Origin: Gambelia wislizenii
Lineage: Eukaryota; Chordata; Lepidosauria; Squamata; Crotaphytidae
Assembly (NCBI GenBank): GCA_030847615.1
Contig: JAUMIR010000004.1
Span: forward strand, 222,693,001-222,757,000
Direction: 5' to 3'
Length of the DNA stretch: 64,000 nucleotides
Positions 13,040 to 23,500 of the stretch are shown in pieces (the first letter of the stretch is position 1; each line of letters starts with the position of its first letter). The translations under genes and the position numbers were made by a program. Under the pieces are notes generated by a model, which saw only the letters and a list, made by a program, of their open reading frames with translations, was not told the DNA's origin and did no database searches.

Positions 13040-13279
13040 TGTGTGGACACTTTGGTCGAAACAGATCTCCACATCATAGAAGTTTCCATTATGTCTGACT
13101 GGCAGTGAGATCCCAGCCCACTGCTGACCTTCTACTTTGGACCAGGAAAGCAGCTCACCACCAACTTGTCCATGCAGGGAAACCTTGAGAATGTAGCTGC
13201 CTTGTGGCACTTTGTCTTTAATACCCCGTATGCACTTTAATTGGATTTGAATGGGTTGAGGCTTTTTAGACCAGTTGAT
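13040..13279 (-). CDS. OFCC1: OFCC1-like exon 7 of the visible set, probable C2-like beta domain
   Basis: The exon is 240 nt, exactly 80 codons, phase 0 at both ends. It has a textbook acceptor (TTTCTTTCCTTAG/ATC) and donor (CACA/GTAAGT). The alternating hydrophobic pattern, with VPQGSYILKVSLHGQVGG, LLSWSK, WAGISLPV and FYDVEICFDQSVHT, resembles the strands of a C2-type beta sandwich; this is inference from pattern only. Open frame continues a little past the donor as intron read-through. I searched below this exon for the next one and found none convincing down to position 1, although 7.9 kb of that interval is an inserted L1. Confidence 0.8.
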
Positions 13280-13379
13280 CTAAGGAAAGAAAGGGTATTA
13301 ATGAGGAGAGAAAAGAGAAGAACAGCACTCCTGGTTGGCAACAGTAAACGTACATATTCAAAAAGGGGACTTATACAAT

Positions 13380-13500
13380 CATTGTATTATTTATTTATTT
13401 GATTTATATTCTGCCTTTTCCCTCAAACTGAACACAACTTGTAACAGTATTAAAAACAAGACACAAGTATATTAAAAAATACAGCAGGTTTTAATATGAA
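13380..13500 (-). repeat. CR1/L2-like LINE 3' tail fragment
   Basis: A TTTATTTATTT start followed by 'gatttatattctgcctttt' and then A-rich 'attaaaaacaagac' sequence is the reverse complement of the 3' end common to lizard CR1 and L2 LINEs. It is short and diverged, so the subfamily cannot be told. Confidence 0.5.
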
Positions 13501-13980
13501 AGCACAATGAAATGGATTGTCATATTAAAACAATATCTGTATGAAAAAAAAATTAAAAACATGAGGTGATAGAGAAAAAAGTACAGCTTTCTATGTAACC
13601 CACCACCAAAATCATCTTCCTCAGCAGCAGCCAGTTGCCAAAAGCCTACCAAAATAAAAAGGGCATAAGGGGGGAAGTGTAGCTTCTACTGTGCAAGGAA
13701 TCCTACAGCCTAGGAGCAGATACCAAGAAGTCCTTTATTGTTATCACATAGGCAGGCAACCATACCCAGAGATCATCTACTGTATCTCTCTGTAGTAAAT
13801 GTAGGGAAGTGATAGCATTGCATTGATTCCATTACTATCTAGTCTGCACATTGAGTTGTGGCTTTCTGGAAGAGAAAGTTTCCTCTATCCAGTGAGGCCT
13901 TCTGTATGACTTCAAAGCCTGAATTCCTCTATTCTGTGGGTAAAGTGGGAGTCACCTGTTCAAAGTTCTGGATCATCTAT

Positions 13981-15542
13981 GGGCTCAGTTACACGGCAGT
14001 TTTTATCCTGGGAAGAAGCGAGATCTGGAGATCTCAAATCTGTCTCGTACTGTTCCCATGATTTGTCACTGGTACCAGAAGTCTCGTTTCTTTTGGATTT
14101 GCTGTTTACATGTACCTCCATCCCAGGAAAGCGGCACATAACAGAGCTATATTTTGATTGGTTGGACTTTGGAGGGGACGGGCTTACAAGGGAAGCCTGG
14201 AAATTCTGGATCTGCCATTTTTAGTATGGTCAGTCTTGGAGAACCCCCACCCCCACCCACCACAGCTACCTTTGCCTTTATGGAGAGCCTGCCCCATGCG
14301 GCTACTCCCTCCTGCCCTAGCCGCTGTGCGAGGTTGGAGGTGGCTTCTCCATGACTGTCAGTCATGGAGAACCCCCCCACCCCATGTGGCTACTCCCTCC
14401 CGCACTCACCACTGTGCAAGGTGGGGGTGGCTTCTCTGTAACTGTCAGTCATGGAGAAGCTCCCTCCCACCCCGCATGGCTACTCCCTCCCACCGTTGTA
14501 GCTGCGCGAAGTGGGGATGGCTGACAGTCCCATCACCCACCTGTCATCCGCTGCTGCCTCTCCTTCCCTCCTCCCCCTTCGATTCCCCATTTGCAGCTAG
14601 CAATTGGGGAATGGGGGCAAAACGGAGGAAGAGGCTACAGCGGAGGATAGGCAGGTGATGGGACTGTCCTGGCCTTTCCCCTGATGCTACCTCTCCCTCC
14701 TTCCTCCCCCTTTTATTCCCCATTCACAGCTAGTGAATGGGGAAGTGAAGGGGGGGAATGGAGGAAGAGGCACAGCGGCACAGCTATGAGGGTGGGAGGG
14801 GGAAGCCAGGTGGGGCTGGGGAGCTTCTCCCTGACTAACAGTCATGGAGAAGCTATCCCCTGCCTTGCGCAGCTATGAGGGCCAGAGGAAGTAGCCACAC
14901 AGGGCAGGGGGGCTTCTCTGTGACTGTCATGGAGAAGCCACCCCCCACCTCACACAGCTACGAGGGCGGGAGGGAGTAGCTAGGTGGGGCGGGAGTTTTT
15001 CCATGACTGACAGTCACTGAGAAGCCATCCCCTGCCTCACGCAGCTATGAGGGCAGGAAGGAGTAGCCACATGGGGTGGGGGACATCTCCCTGACTGACA
15101 GTCACGGAGAAGCCATCCCCTGCCTTCTTCAGTGGAAGAAGACTCTGCAGCCAGTAGTGAGCTAGGAAAAAGTGCCAGGGAGGGGAGAGGTCTCGCCTGG
15201 CTCTTAGATGGCTGCTCTGGAGCCAGCGGAGGACCATACAGAGGGCCATACCAAAATGGAGGATGAAGAATGGCACGGCTTCCCTTGCAAGCTCGCCCCC
15301 TCCAATGTCCAACCAATCAGAAATCATCCCATTTCCCAGGATGGTTCCTGATTGTTCAGACAACCAATAGCACGGGTTGTCTTGCACTTTCCAAAAAAAA
15401 GTTCATGAAAAATAGAGGGATGGAAAGTCACTGGTTATCTGAGCTTTCTGCTACCCCTCCTTCTGAATAGGCCGTGATGTGTGTAAACTACTAGGGTTTG
15501 ACATGAATTCTTCTCAGGGGGGTTTGCCATGTAAACGGGCCC
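13981..15542. mobile_element. Long inverted-repeat MITE carrying a minisatellite, TSD TAT
   Basis: The ends GGGCTCAGTTACACGGCA and (reverse) GGGCCCGTTTACATGGCA pair as terminal inverted repeats, flanked by TAT at 13978-13980 and 15543-15545. Inner arms also pair: 'gattggttggactttggagg' near 14154 with 'cctccaatgtccaaccaatc' near 15299. Between them the interior is GC-rich and made of 80-95-bp units containing 'actgtcagtcatggagaa' (near 14352, 14441, 14832, 14922, 15005, 15093), whose surrounding sequence changes direction at about 14600. Long open frames here are translations of this repeat and not genes. No transposase is present. Confidence 0.8.
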
Positions 15543-15545
15543 TAT

Positions 15546-15694
15546 GTTTCTCTGTGGAGTTGAGCATTCCATCCAGTACTGACAACAAACCTATTTCATT
15601 ACATAATACTGAAATAAATCCTGAAGTTAATGTTGAAGAGCTGAATCAAGATATCCAAACCTTGCTGAGGAAGTGGGAGTTGACTGTGGCCTGA
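15546..15694 (+). other. Unrecognised protein-like open stretch
   Basis: Directly after the MITE there is an open plus-strand reading ending NQDIQTLLRKWELTVA and a stop, with helical character. Before the MITE (13858-13977) another open stretch (SEAFCMTSKPEFLYSVG) reads in the same direction. If the MITE is removed they could be pieces of one retroelement or processed-pseudogene coding region, although the frames do not join perfectly. I do not recognise the family. It is on the opposite strand from the host gene. Confidence 0.2.
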
Positions 15695-15779
15695 ATCATG
15701 AAATATGAAACGAAATGTGAACACTACCAACTCACATCTTCCTGATAACATGGAGTTGAGAAATGATGCCACTAGTCAT

Positions 15780-15903
15780 GGACCTAAATCCAACTGCTAG
15801 TCCCAACTAGAGTAGGCACAGGTTTATGAAAATGTGAGCTTAGCATTCAATAATCGATTCAATAGATCTATTGTAGTTGGGACTAGTTAGGATTTAGGTG
15901 ATT
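15780..15903. mobile_element. Small foldback element
   Basis: 'cctaaatccaactgctagtcccaacta' at about 15783-15809 is the reverse complement, with few differences, of 'tagttgggactagttaggatttagg' at about 15875-15899. The loop is about 65 bp. It has MITE form but its target duplication is unclear. Confidence 0.6.
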
Positions 15904-16520
15904 GTGGCAGCAGTGTGGTGATTAAAAGTGTTTATCTATCACCTAACACCCTCACAGTGCTTCCAAAGTGATGCCTTACAGGAAAAAAACTAATCTTTTA
16001 AAAACAAAAACAGTTTAAAAACACATACACAAATTAAATTAGCTCTCAAAGCCAATGCTGGTGGATTAAAGGACTGAAGGCCATATGGAACAATGTAATC
16101 TGGTTCCTCAGAAGCTCAACAATGTTGGACTCAGCCTGGTTTTCCTTGGGAAGGATTTCTACCATTGAGGAGCTGCTCCTGTGCTCACCCACCTAACTTT
16201 TTGGGTTGATGGGAGATGCAACTGGACCTCTTCTGATGATCTCAAATTTGGAATCGGCTTATATGGAAGCAAGAAATCTGCTTTGCAGGTCAAAACCAGT
16301 ATAGTACTGTGAATTGAGTTTAGAAGCAAATTGGAAACTAGTGCAATTGAAACAAAACTGATCATATATGGTCTCTAAAGCACACATTAAACAATCTAGG
16401 CAACACACTTTGTACTAGCTGTGCCTTCCAAACACTTTTCAAGGGCAGACCCATATAGATCAAATTACAGTAATCTAATCAGGACATAAATAAGGCATGG
16501 ACCACTGTGCCTCAGCCCAC
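15904..16520. other. Intronic DNA, probable old repeat debris
   Basis: The block from about 15960 to 16500 (for example 'gctcctgtgctcacccac', 'agtctaatcaggac') has the feel of a diverged LINE 3' region, but I cannot assign it. No exon was found between 13280 and 16520. Confidence 0.25.
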
Positions 16521-16962
16521 CTTCTCTGAGATGCTAGTTCCAAGAGCACTGGCCAGCTGTGACCCTGGCCTTTCAGGGGGAGTCATCCCCATACAGAATA
16601 GGAAGTAATCCCGCCCAAAGTAGGCTTTCCTGATGAACAACAGAAGTTCTGTCATGTCTGGACGGAGCCTCAATTTATTCAGCCACATTTTGTTGCTGTC
16701 TTCTTCCAAACGATGATTTCAGGACTTCCACAGTCTCCTTGGCATCAACCTGACATATCACACTTTCTCCCCTAACATCACAGCATATTGCTGGTGGCTT
16801 TTCACAGGGTTTTTTGTTTTTGTTTTTTTGGCAAACAAAAGAGCTAGAAACTTTAAAAGAAACAAATGCTGAACCATTGGGGGTTTTAGTAAGATCCTGT
16901 AAGAGCCTGGGATTTCTCATGAACTTCATGTTGTTTCTTTGTAGAGTACAAAAACTGGACAT
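16521..16962 (-). pseudogene. OFCC1: OFCC1-like exon 6 with an apparent one-base frameshift
   Basis: The acceptor is ACAATATCAG and the donor GAGAAG/GTGGGC. Both neighbours are phase 0, so this exon should be a multiple of three, but it is 442 nt (3n+1). The frame from the acceptor is open through PPAICCDVRGESV and KETVEVLKSS, then at 16710 the coding sense moves by one base into EEDSNKMWLNKLRLRPDMTE, which stays open to the donor. If the frame is not corrected, a stop follows at 16675-16677. The simplest reading is one extra T in a CGTTTGG run. It could be a sequencing or assembly error, an allele, or real decay of the gene. The downstream half (RKAYFGRDYFLFCMGMTPPE) leads into a probable C2-like fold continued in the next exon. 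Confidence 0.7.
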
Positions 16963-17425
16963 CTGATATTGTAGTACAGTCACTGTCTTCCTAAATTATC
17001 TCTGTGGTGATTTAAAATATTTTTTCTTATATATTCATTTCCACGATGAGAGAAGGTTATTTAAAATTGCATCTCAGAGCAAATGCCCTATTATTTTAAT
17101 ATGCTTTGCCTGACAAAGTATTCCAAAGTCTCATGATCTAGCCCTGTAGTGACCAATAATCTCTCTCTTAAAAAAAAAAAAATACATCCTACCTTGGATT
17201 TATAATGGAAGAGACAGCATATTTCCATATAGATAGAAAGCTCATGGAGTTAAATTAAGCAGTTAAGTAAACACTTGAAGTAGTTAAACCTCTTTTGTTT
17301 TTGTTTTTCTCAACGCACACCATACTTAACATACTAATCTGAATGACAATTATTTTCATTTAAATTAGAAAAATCTTAATTAACAATGAAGATTTAACCT
17401 TAATATTTTGACATCAGAATCATGT

Positions 17426-17429
<4 letters not shown>

Positions 17430-17460
<31 letters not shown>
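17430..17460. repeat. (AT)n microsatellite
   Basis: About 15 uninterrupted AT/TA units lie in the 732-nt intron between the fifth and sixth visible exons. Confidence 0.95.
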
Positions 17461-17463
<3 letters not shown>

Positions 17464-17694
17464 ATTAACATCATGTGAATGAATAAATAAGACAATCTTT
17501 CTAAAACCTCAAGGCAGGATTACTGATGCAGGCAGACTGAGTTATTAAACACATTCTAAATTAAACGCCTCTATGAATTTTATACTGAAATATATTTTGA
17601 TAGTTTTGCATGCCAAATGTGACATTTTATATTTTAGATTCATCTTCTGTAGTAATTTTGGAAATGTCATACAAACAAAGATTTTGTCATTTAC

Positions 17695-17787
17695 CAATGG
17701 AATTACTATGCATGGCCAGTTAGCCTCCTCTCTTTCTGGCTCTTCTAGTTGTTTCAAGTCAGCAAGCCATAAAAAATCTTTATCTCT
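17695..17787 (-). CDS. OFCC1: OFCC1-like exon 5 of the visible set
   Basis: The exon is 93 nt, 31 codons, phase 0 at both ends. It has a TGTGTTTCAG acceptor and a CCATTG/GTAAAT donor. It encodes RDKDFLWLADLKQLEEPERE followed by EANWPCIVIPL. The WLADLK and WPCIV motifs have the hydrophobic spacing of folded protein. It lies 500 nt after the previous exon, the tightest spacing in the window, which supports both. An open frame extends further upstream through the intron, but the acceptor here is strong and gives the phase that its neighbours need. Confidence 0.72.
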
Positions 17788-18287
17788 CTGAAACACAGCA
17801 ATTTGGAAGATAATCGAATAGTGACTGGGGGGCAAAAAACGCCAGTCTGAGGAATTATACCACAATCTCTCTTGCTTTTACAACCTTCCCTCAAAGCGAG
17901 TGTCAGTTGAGTAGGAAAAGGAGATAGGAGATTCATCATATCTCAAGCTTGTCTCATTTACATGGTGGCAGAGCTCCCTTCCCTCATCTTTTACAGAGAA
18001 GACTTTGCTTGGCCAGTGCTGACAAAGTGTTTTTAAAGAACTTCAGCCTTGCCCAAATGATTCACAATTAATGTTTTTAGACATTCCTGTTTAAGCATAT
18101 AGTTCCATCTATTGGGATTGCATACACTGAAGCCTGCTAAAATCCTAATATTTAACAAAAATATAGAAGGGAAGGGATTTTATACAAGAGGAGTCAATAT
18201 AATTGATCTAGTAATTTTTCAGTTTCTTTCAAGGGGAGGGGGGAAAGCACTCATTCTCTCACACAGACACCCACAAAAAAGACTCAC

Positions 18288-18407
18288 CTTCCAGCCAAGA
18301 GCTGCTCCTCCATTTGAATCATCATTCACTCCTGCAAGGTTACTCAATTTGCTTTGAGTCTTCTCTTGACAGGCTTTCGGTGCTGCTTTAAGTGCCTGAC
18401 TTTCTTG
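18288..18407 (-). CDS. OFCC1: OFCC1-like exon 4 of the visible set
   Basis: The exon is 120 nt, exactly 40 codons, phase 0 at both ends. The donor is GCTGGAAG/GTGAGTC, close to the vertebrate consensus. Several AGs sit close together at the acceptor; I chose the one directly before CAAGAAAGTC because it is the only one found that keeps the phase-0 frame, which ends NGGAALGWK. The segment is lysine, alanine and glutamine rich and has no recognisable domain. Additional exons could exist in the 20.96-kb intron upstream, but the phases agree without any. The acceptor is the least certain splice site of the set because of a G-rich (plus-strand) run just upstream. Confidence 0.6.
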
Positions 18408-20510
18408 CTTGCTTCAATGACAAAGGGGGGGGGATTAATAAAATGCATAAATTAAAGAAAGTGTTGACCCTTGAAACACACATGCATTTCAATGCATTCC
18501 TTAAAATATATCACAAGAAAGGCAACAGTGGAACGAGTGTTGCTGTACATTTGAGGTAGGGGAATGCTTAGGTTTTCTGAAGAGGCAAAGGAATAAAAAT
18601 GGGATCACATCTAACCACACAATTCATATGTGTCAGATTGGACGGATGCCAAAACACCATGGGCCACAATCCAGCAAATGCTGGGAGCTCATGTCGGCTG
18701 GACCACGGCCACGAGGTTTCACTCACAGGACCCAGAGAGCAAAAGCAGGCTTGTTCACCAGATGGACTGGGCTGGCACTGAAGCAAAAGCACAGCATGTC
18801 AAGGAAAAGCACCCATCTGGCAATAGAAGTCCCAGATCCATGCCGCTGGACTTGAGGCAAAGGGAGGCTGGTGGTTCCCATGACACTGGTGAATCTACTC
18901 TGAATTTTAGTCTGAAGTTTAAAGGAGCTATCCATGCTAAACCCTATCCCCCAAATAGATTCTGTACCTTTGATAGCTTTTTTAAAAAGTTCAGACTAGA
19001 ACCTTTCCCTAGTGCCTCATGTCTCCACAGACACACCAGAAAGTTATTGTTGCCCAGAGCTACATTGGACATGTTATAGTTTGGACTATAGCTTCCAGAA
19101 TCCCTCAGCTTTGACAGGTGGGGACTATTTAGAATGACCATCTTTCATCCAGGATGAGTAATTCTAAAGTGTATCTCCACCAGGTCTAAATGTTACATTT
19201 TCCACATGCTGACATTTGCCATGGTATCTTGGCTTGTCTACAATGCATGCTCAGATGGTGTGTTGAGTCTCCCAGCTCTTCTCCTTGCTAGCCTTAGACA
19301 CCACCATCCATGTGCTGAAGAGGAAGTATGAAATAGGGAGACTGCTGTAAATACTGGATGTAGGTTCCTTGTATAAATTAGGCACCTGCTTCATTTCCAA
19401 TATGCAAAGACCCCGGATCTTGAAAATATTACCTTTTTGGACCACAGCTCCATATGCGTTGGTCATGCTGTTACCCTACTGCTTTAGAGCCCCACCCATG
19501 GTGCCAAAATCTATATTATTATCAGGGGCTATTATTAGCTCAAACAGTATGCCTGCAAGAGGAGGGTAACTTCAGGAATCTTTTCACCAATGCATACCAG
19601 TACTGACTGTGGAAGACACTCCAGTTAAAATAAAACAAAGTAATTACATTGGAAATAACACAAAGGGTAAACTAACATACACAACACACGTTCTTATGAA
19701 CCATACAAGGCTACTGGAAAGAAAGGTGGAAGAGTTGGATAGAGAGAGAGATTTGGGGAAGACAGGGTGATAGTTACCAGTCTTGAAGGACAGAGTTCTG
19801 TGTAGTGAAGATACTCAGACTGACACTAAGGGTGGCATAAAGCATCTGGCAGAGTGCCGGTGTCCATCTTTGGCACACTTTGCTATAGTGGGGACTGTAG
19901 TATTTATAACCCATTGTTAAAGCATGTTCTGGCTTTAACAATGGCTAGATGGCTCTTCTGAGGGAGAGACTAAAGAAAACAAAACTCAACTGATTGCTTT
20001 ACTTGCTGGGAGATAGAAATTGATGGGTTTATAACCACTTTGCAGGGCTGGACAGGAGGGGATATGAGGTGAGATTTCCTTAGGAATACATTTGGGAATG
20101 GTTACTTAATTATTTGATTGAATGAATCATTGCTGAGGCACCCAGCACTTGAAGAGAGGATTAGCACATACCTCCTCAACAGCTGTGTTTACTAAGGGGC
20201 TTCCACACAATCCTAATATGGGCTTTCTTACCATAATATTTGTAAGACACATCCCATGGATGCACATGGTTCAAGAATGCCAAAATAGGGCTTCTGTTTC
20301 TTGTACAAATGATCAACTGCAGACATACAGAAGAACTTCCTACAGTTGCCTCAGGGGAAATATTTCCAGTAGATCTTGGAGGATGGGAAGGGAAGAACCA
20401 TCCATAGGACATCATAGATTGGCAGCAGGGGGGCTGCCGAGTATAACATCAGCATTATCTGGAATGAGCACACCACAAGAACCTAGATTCCAAATTATGT
20501 ATGATTGAAT
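18408..20510. other. Intronic DNA, little recognised
   Basis: A short 'ttggactatagcttccagaatccc' piece near 19080-19110 looks like one end of the small hAT-like foldback repeat seen elsewhere. The 149-codon plus-strand frame at 18630-19079 was considered and rejected. Nothing else is supported. Confidence 0.35.
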
Positions 20511-20511
20511 C

Positions 20512-20605
20512 AGGGCTGTTGAGGACAGGGTGACTTGGAGGTCTCTCATTCATAGGGTTGTCATAAGTCGAAGTTGACTTGATGGCAGTTCACAACAACA
20601 ACAAA
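20512..20605 (+). repeat. 3' end of a tRNA-derived SINE
   Basis: The sequence 'gttgtcataagtcgaagttgacttgatggcagttcacaacaacaaca' is the 3' end of the squamate SINE whose fuller copy lies at 28541-28770. The tRNA-like head is missing. Confidence 0.65.
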
Positions 20606-20637
20606 TGTGGTAAGTGTGACATTTAGACCTGGTTTAA

Positions 20638-20842
20638 GTTTTCACTGTGTATCTGTACTACACAGTCCTAGCAATTTGAGACTACATTACTTTAATAGTT
20701 TCAGGGGAATGGAGTAGAGACTATCAGAGAAGTTCCTCACCAGACTACAAATCTCAGAATTCTACAGGATGAGGCCATGGCAGTTCAAGTATATCAGACT
20801 ATTAGAACTGTCTAGGGCATATTCACACAAAGAGACAAAATG
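20638..20842. mobile_element. hAT-like palindromic MITE (diverged)
   Basis: The arms 'tttaatagtttcaggg...' and 'gaggccatggcagttcaagtat' follow the layout of the foldback family at 21645, 23085, 30606 and 57735, including 'actacaaatctcagaattct' near the centre. Its ends are diverged and no target duplication was resolved. Confidence 0.45.
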
Positions 20843-21044
20843 CTGTACCCTCATAGGAAGCTGTCAAATCTGTGAAGGAGCACACTTTGAGATGGACGGC
20901 TCCTTGTTAGTTGTGTAGCATATTTTGAAGAACAGGTCTTAACCAGAAAAATCTCTGAAGCAGGACCCCCAAGGGGGGTCCAAAAAGGTAGGTGACTATG
21001 TCGATCTAATAATACAAGGGTGAGAAAGACATTGCCTTCCAGAT

Positions 21045-21122
21045 TCTGTTAGACTGTATCTCCCAGCATCCCTCACCATTGACTATGCTGGGAATTGCTG
21101 TCCTAATATCTGGACATCCTCA
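21045..21122. mobile_element. Short foldback repeat ('ctcccagcatcc' type)
   Basis: 'ttagactgtatctcccagcatccc' pairs with 'tgctgggaattgctgtcctaat' over a short loop. It is one of several such small palindromes in the window. Confidence 0.45.
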
Positions 21123-21644
21123 GAATATAAAACAATTTCTAGCCATTTTCTAGCTAGAACAGGTCTTTTGTAAAGGTAATGGATCTTGCCAAATCAGAAC
21201 CAAGCCACCATCAAATACTTTGGATTAAAACACTGATAGCTCATAATAAGGCATTGTTGTTAGGGAAACCAATCCCCCACCAGCTGCTATGGGGATTGCA
21301 ACTACACTGAGAGGGAACAAGGTACTCCAAGGTAGGTACTTGGTGATGTCATAATCCCGGCTAATCAAAAAGTCATGGGGCTTCCACCCTATGAGACCAG
21401 ACTATAGTAAACAACATTTCCTCTTCCTAACAGTTAGAAGGCCCTGTGCTGATATTCCATCTTTTCCTCTATGACATTTTCTTGCTTTGATGACAACATG
21501 GGGAGAAGGATGGAGGCAATGGAGAAAAACAAGGGGGGGTTACGAGGAGGAGATGATGATATCTGCAGCCCTGGTAAAATTCAACATATAAGGCAGGTGA
21601 TGGCAAGATAAAAGCATCATCCCAAACCATTCTAATTTCACACT

Positions 21645-21853
21645 ACACTGTGATAGCACTATTATTCCACTTTAACTCCTATGGCTGCCTTCTGTGGAAT
21701 CCTGGGATTTGCAGTTTCAGGAGGAGCATTTAAAACACTAAGCCAGAGAGCTCATAGGCTTCACTAAACTACAAACCCCAGAATTCCAAGGGAGGCAGCC
21801 ATAGCAGTTAAAGTGGAATAATAGCACTATAACAGTGCAGTGTGATAAAGTCC
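21645..21853. mobile_element. hAT-like palindromic MITE
   Basis: The arms 'cacactgtgatagcactatt'-like and 'aatagcactataacagtgca'-like pair, as do 'ccactttaactcctatggct' and 'agccatagcagttaaagtgg'. The centre carries 'tgggatttgcagtt' opposite 'aactacaaaccccagaatt'. The whole is about 210 bp and can fold on itself. No coding capacity. Confidence 0.7.
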
Positions 21854-21859
21854 TTATGA

Positions 21860-23080
21860 CTGCATTAAAAAAAAAAAGAAAAACAGATGTATAAGAGCGA
21901 AGTGTGCCTCTAATTTTAATTTTGGGGGGTGGGTGGGAAGCATGCTTCAGTTAACAGAAGTATGGGAAAGGTGCCTTAAATAAATATCTCAGGATTTCTT
22001 GGCATTCCTTTCTTCCTTGACCTGAAGGTTAGACAAAGCTTAACCTAATTGCCCTAAAAAGGGAATTAAGGGAACTTATATTGTGAACTTTACCATTTAA
22101 TTCCTGCAGCTGAGTCATCTAAGAAAATCTCTTTTCCCAGGAAGAATGGTTGGGTTTGAAACTTTGTACTTATTTAGTTTGCTCATGATGGAAATTATTT
22201 CACTTAATTTGGTTAGAGCTACATTGACACAAGGGTTCATTAGGACACCCATTTGCTTGCAATTCAATTTAAAATTAAATACACTTTGTTGTGGATTTTA
22301 TTACTTTTAAACTACTGTATCTATTGCCTTTATTAGCAGCTATTACACAATTATGAAGGTAAACAGCTCTCATTACTCTATTTGATCTCTTTTAGGGGTA
22401 CACATCTAGAAGTTAGAGATGAGGGAGCATTAGAACTGGGCAGAAACAGTGGTTTTGGCCAATGAAATGGCTCTTCCATGAATCTTGTTTCTCCAAACCA
22501 TTTCACTAATTCTTCAGTACATTTACTTACTTCTGAGTAGACATGTATAGGATGGTGCTGTCCAAGTGTCATCTACCCCTTCCCTCCATTGCAAAATGGT
22601 CTGGGACACTTTTAAACCTTTGGTTTCTTTTAAAGAAGCTTTGGACCCTTTTTTATTATACATTTTCATTAAAAATAAAAAGGAAATTAATTAATTTTTT
22701 ACAAAAAAGTAAATCTAAGTAGCTCAGGCTTAAAAACTGGGTTACATAGAACAGCAGCTTTTTTAAAATGTGTTTCTTTCACTCTCTCTACCCTTTCTGT
22801 GGCAGGGTATTTAATTGTATACCTCACAAATAAAATAAGCTGCTGGAGGAACATACCAGTGTGTAAAAGTGTGTGTGTGTTTTCTACAGATAATCTACTG
22901 CTGTCTATTATAGTAGTGACTCCCAATGTGTGGCAAATGAGACAGCAATTTTTCAAAGTGGACAAACATTTTGAACTTCAAAAGTCAGAGCACTTAAGAA
23001 GGGGGAAGGAGTTCTGCCTGCTGCTCTGATTTTATTCATCTCAAAAGACTTTAAACTCACTTCTACAATACAGGTTGTCT
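21860..23080. other. AT-rich intronic DNA without recognised repeats
   Basis: From about 22060 to 22400 the sequence is AT-rich with several TAATT/ATTTA words and no TIRs or LINE or SINE words, so it could be single-copy DNA. A short (GT)n lies near 22868. No exon was found. Confidence 0.3.
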
Positions 23081-23084
23081 TCAC

Positions 23085-23292
23085 ACTGCACAACTATAGC
23101 AATATCATCCCACCTTAACTGCCATACCTCTATCCTATGGAATCCTGGGCAATTGTAGCTTGGTGAGGCACAAGAACTGTGTGGCTGAGAATTCTAAGTA
23201 CCCCTTATAAACTGCATATCCCAAAATTCCATAGGATGTTGTCACAAAAGTTAAAGTGGACATAGTGTTATAATTGCATAGAGTGAAAGACA
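23085..23292. mobile_element. hAT-like palindromic MITE
   Basis: It has the same layout as 21645-21853: 'ccaccttaactgccatacc' pairs with 'tgttgtcacaaaagttaaagtgg' loosely, and 'atcctatggaatcctggg' pairs with 'cccaaaattccataggat'. No transposase. Confidence 0.65.
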
Positions 23293-23416
23293 CCGTACGA
23301 AACAAGACAGGTAGATTAATTTCTGAAAAATGGTCCTTGTCAATTTGATATGGTCCTAATGGGCAGCTATCCAGTTACCTTTCTTCCCCACTGATGAAAT
23401 CCAAAGTTTCAAAAAG

Positions 23417-23500
23417 TTACTTTTTGGACTACAGCTCCCAGAATTCCCCAGCCAGCATGGCTAGTGGCTGGGCTTCTGAGAACTGTCATCAAAAAATAGA
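23417..23500. mobile_element. Small foldback ('ggactacagctcccagaattcc' type)
   Basis: 'actttttggactacagctccc' at the left pairs with 'gaactgtcatcaaaaaatag' at the right around a GC-rich centre 'ccagccagcatggctagtggctggg'. The same element occurs at 29948-30045. Confidence 0.6.

Noticed and set aside
14158..14658. 166-codon plus-strand frame with Trp/Pro/Leu repeats, and mirrored frames at 15014-15387
   Set aside because: They are translations of the minisatellite within the inverted-repeat MITE.
18630..19079. 149-codon plus-strand frame
   Set aside because: Composition and frame are not protein-like, overlapping frames on both strands are equally open, and no splice sites link it to anything.
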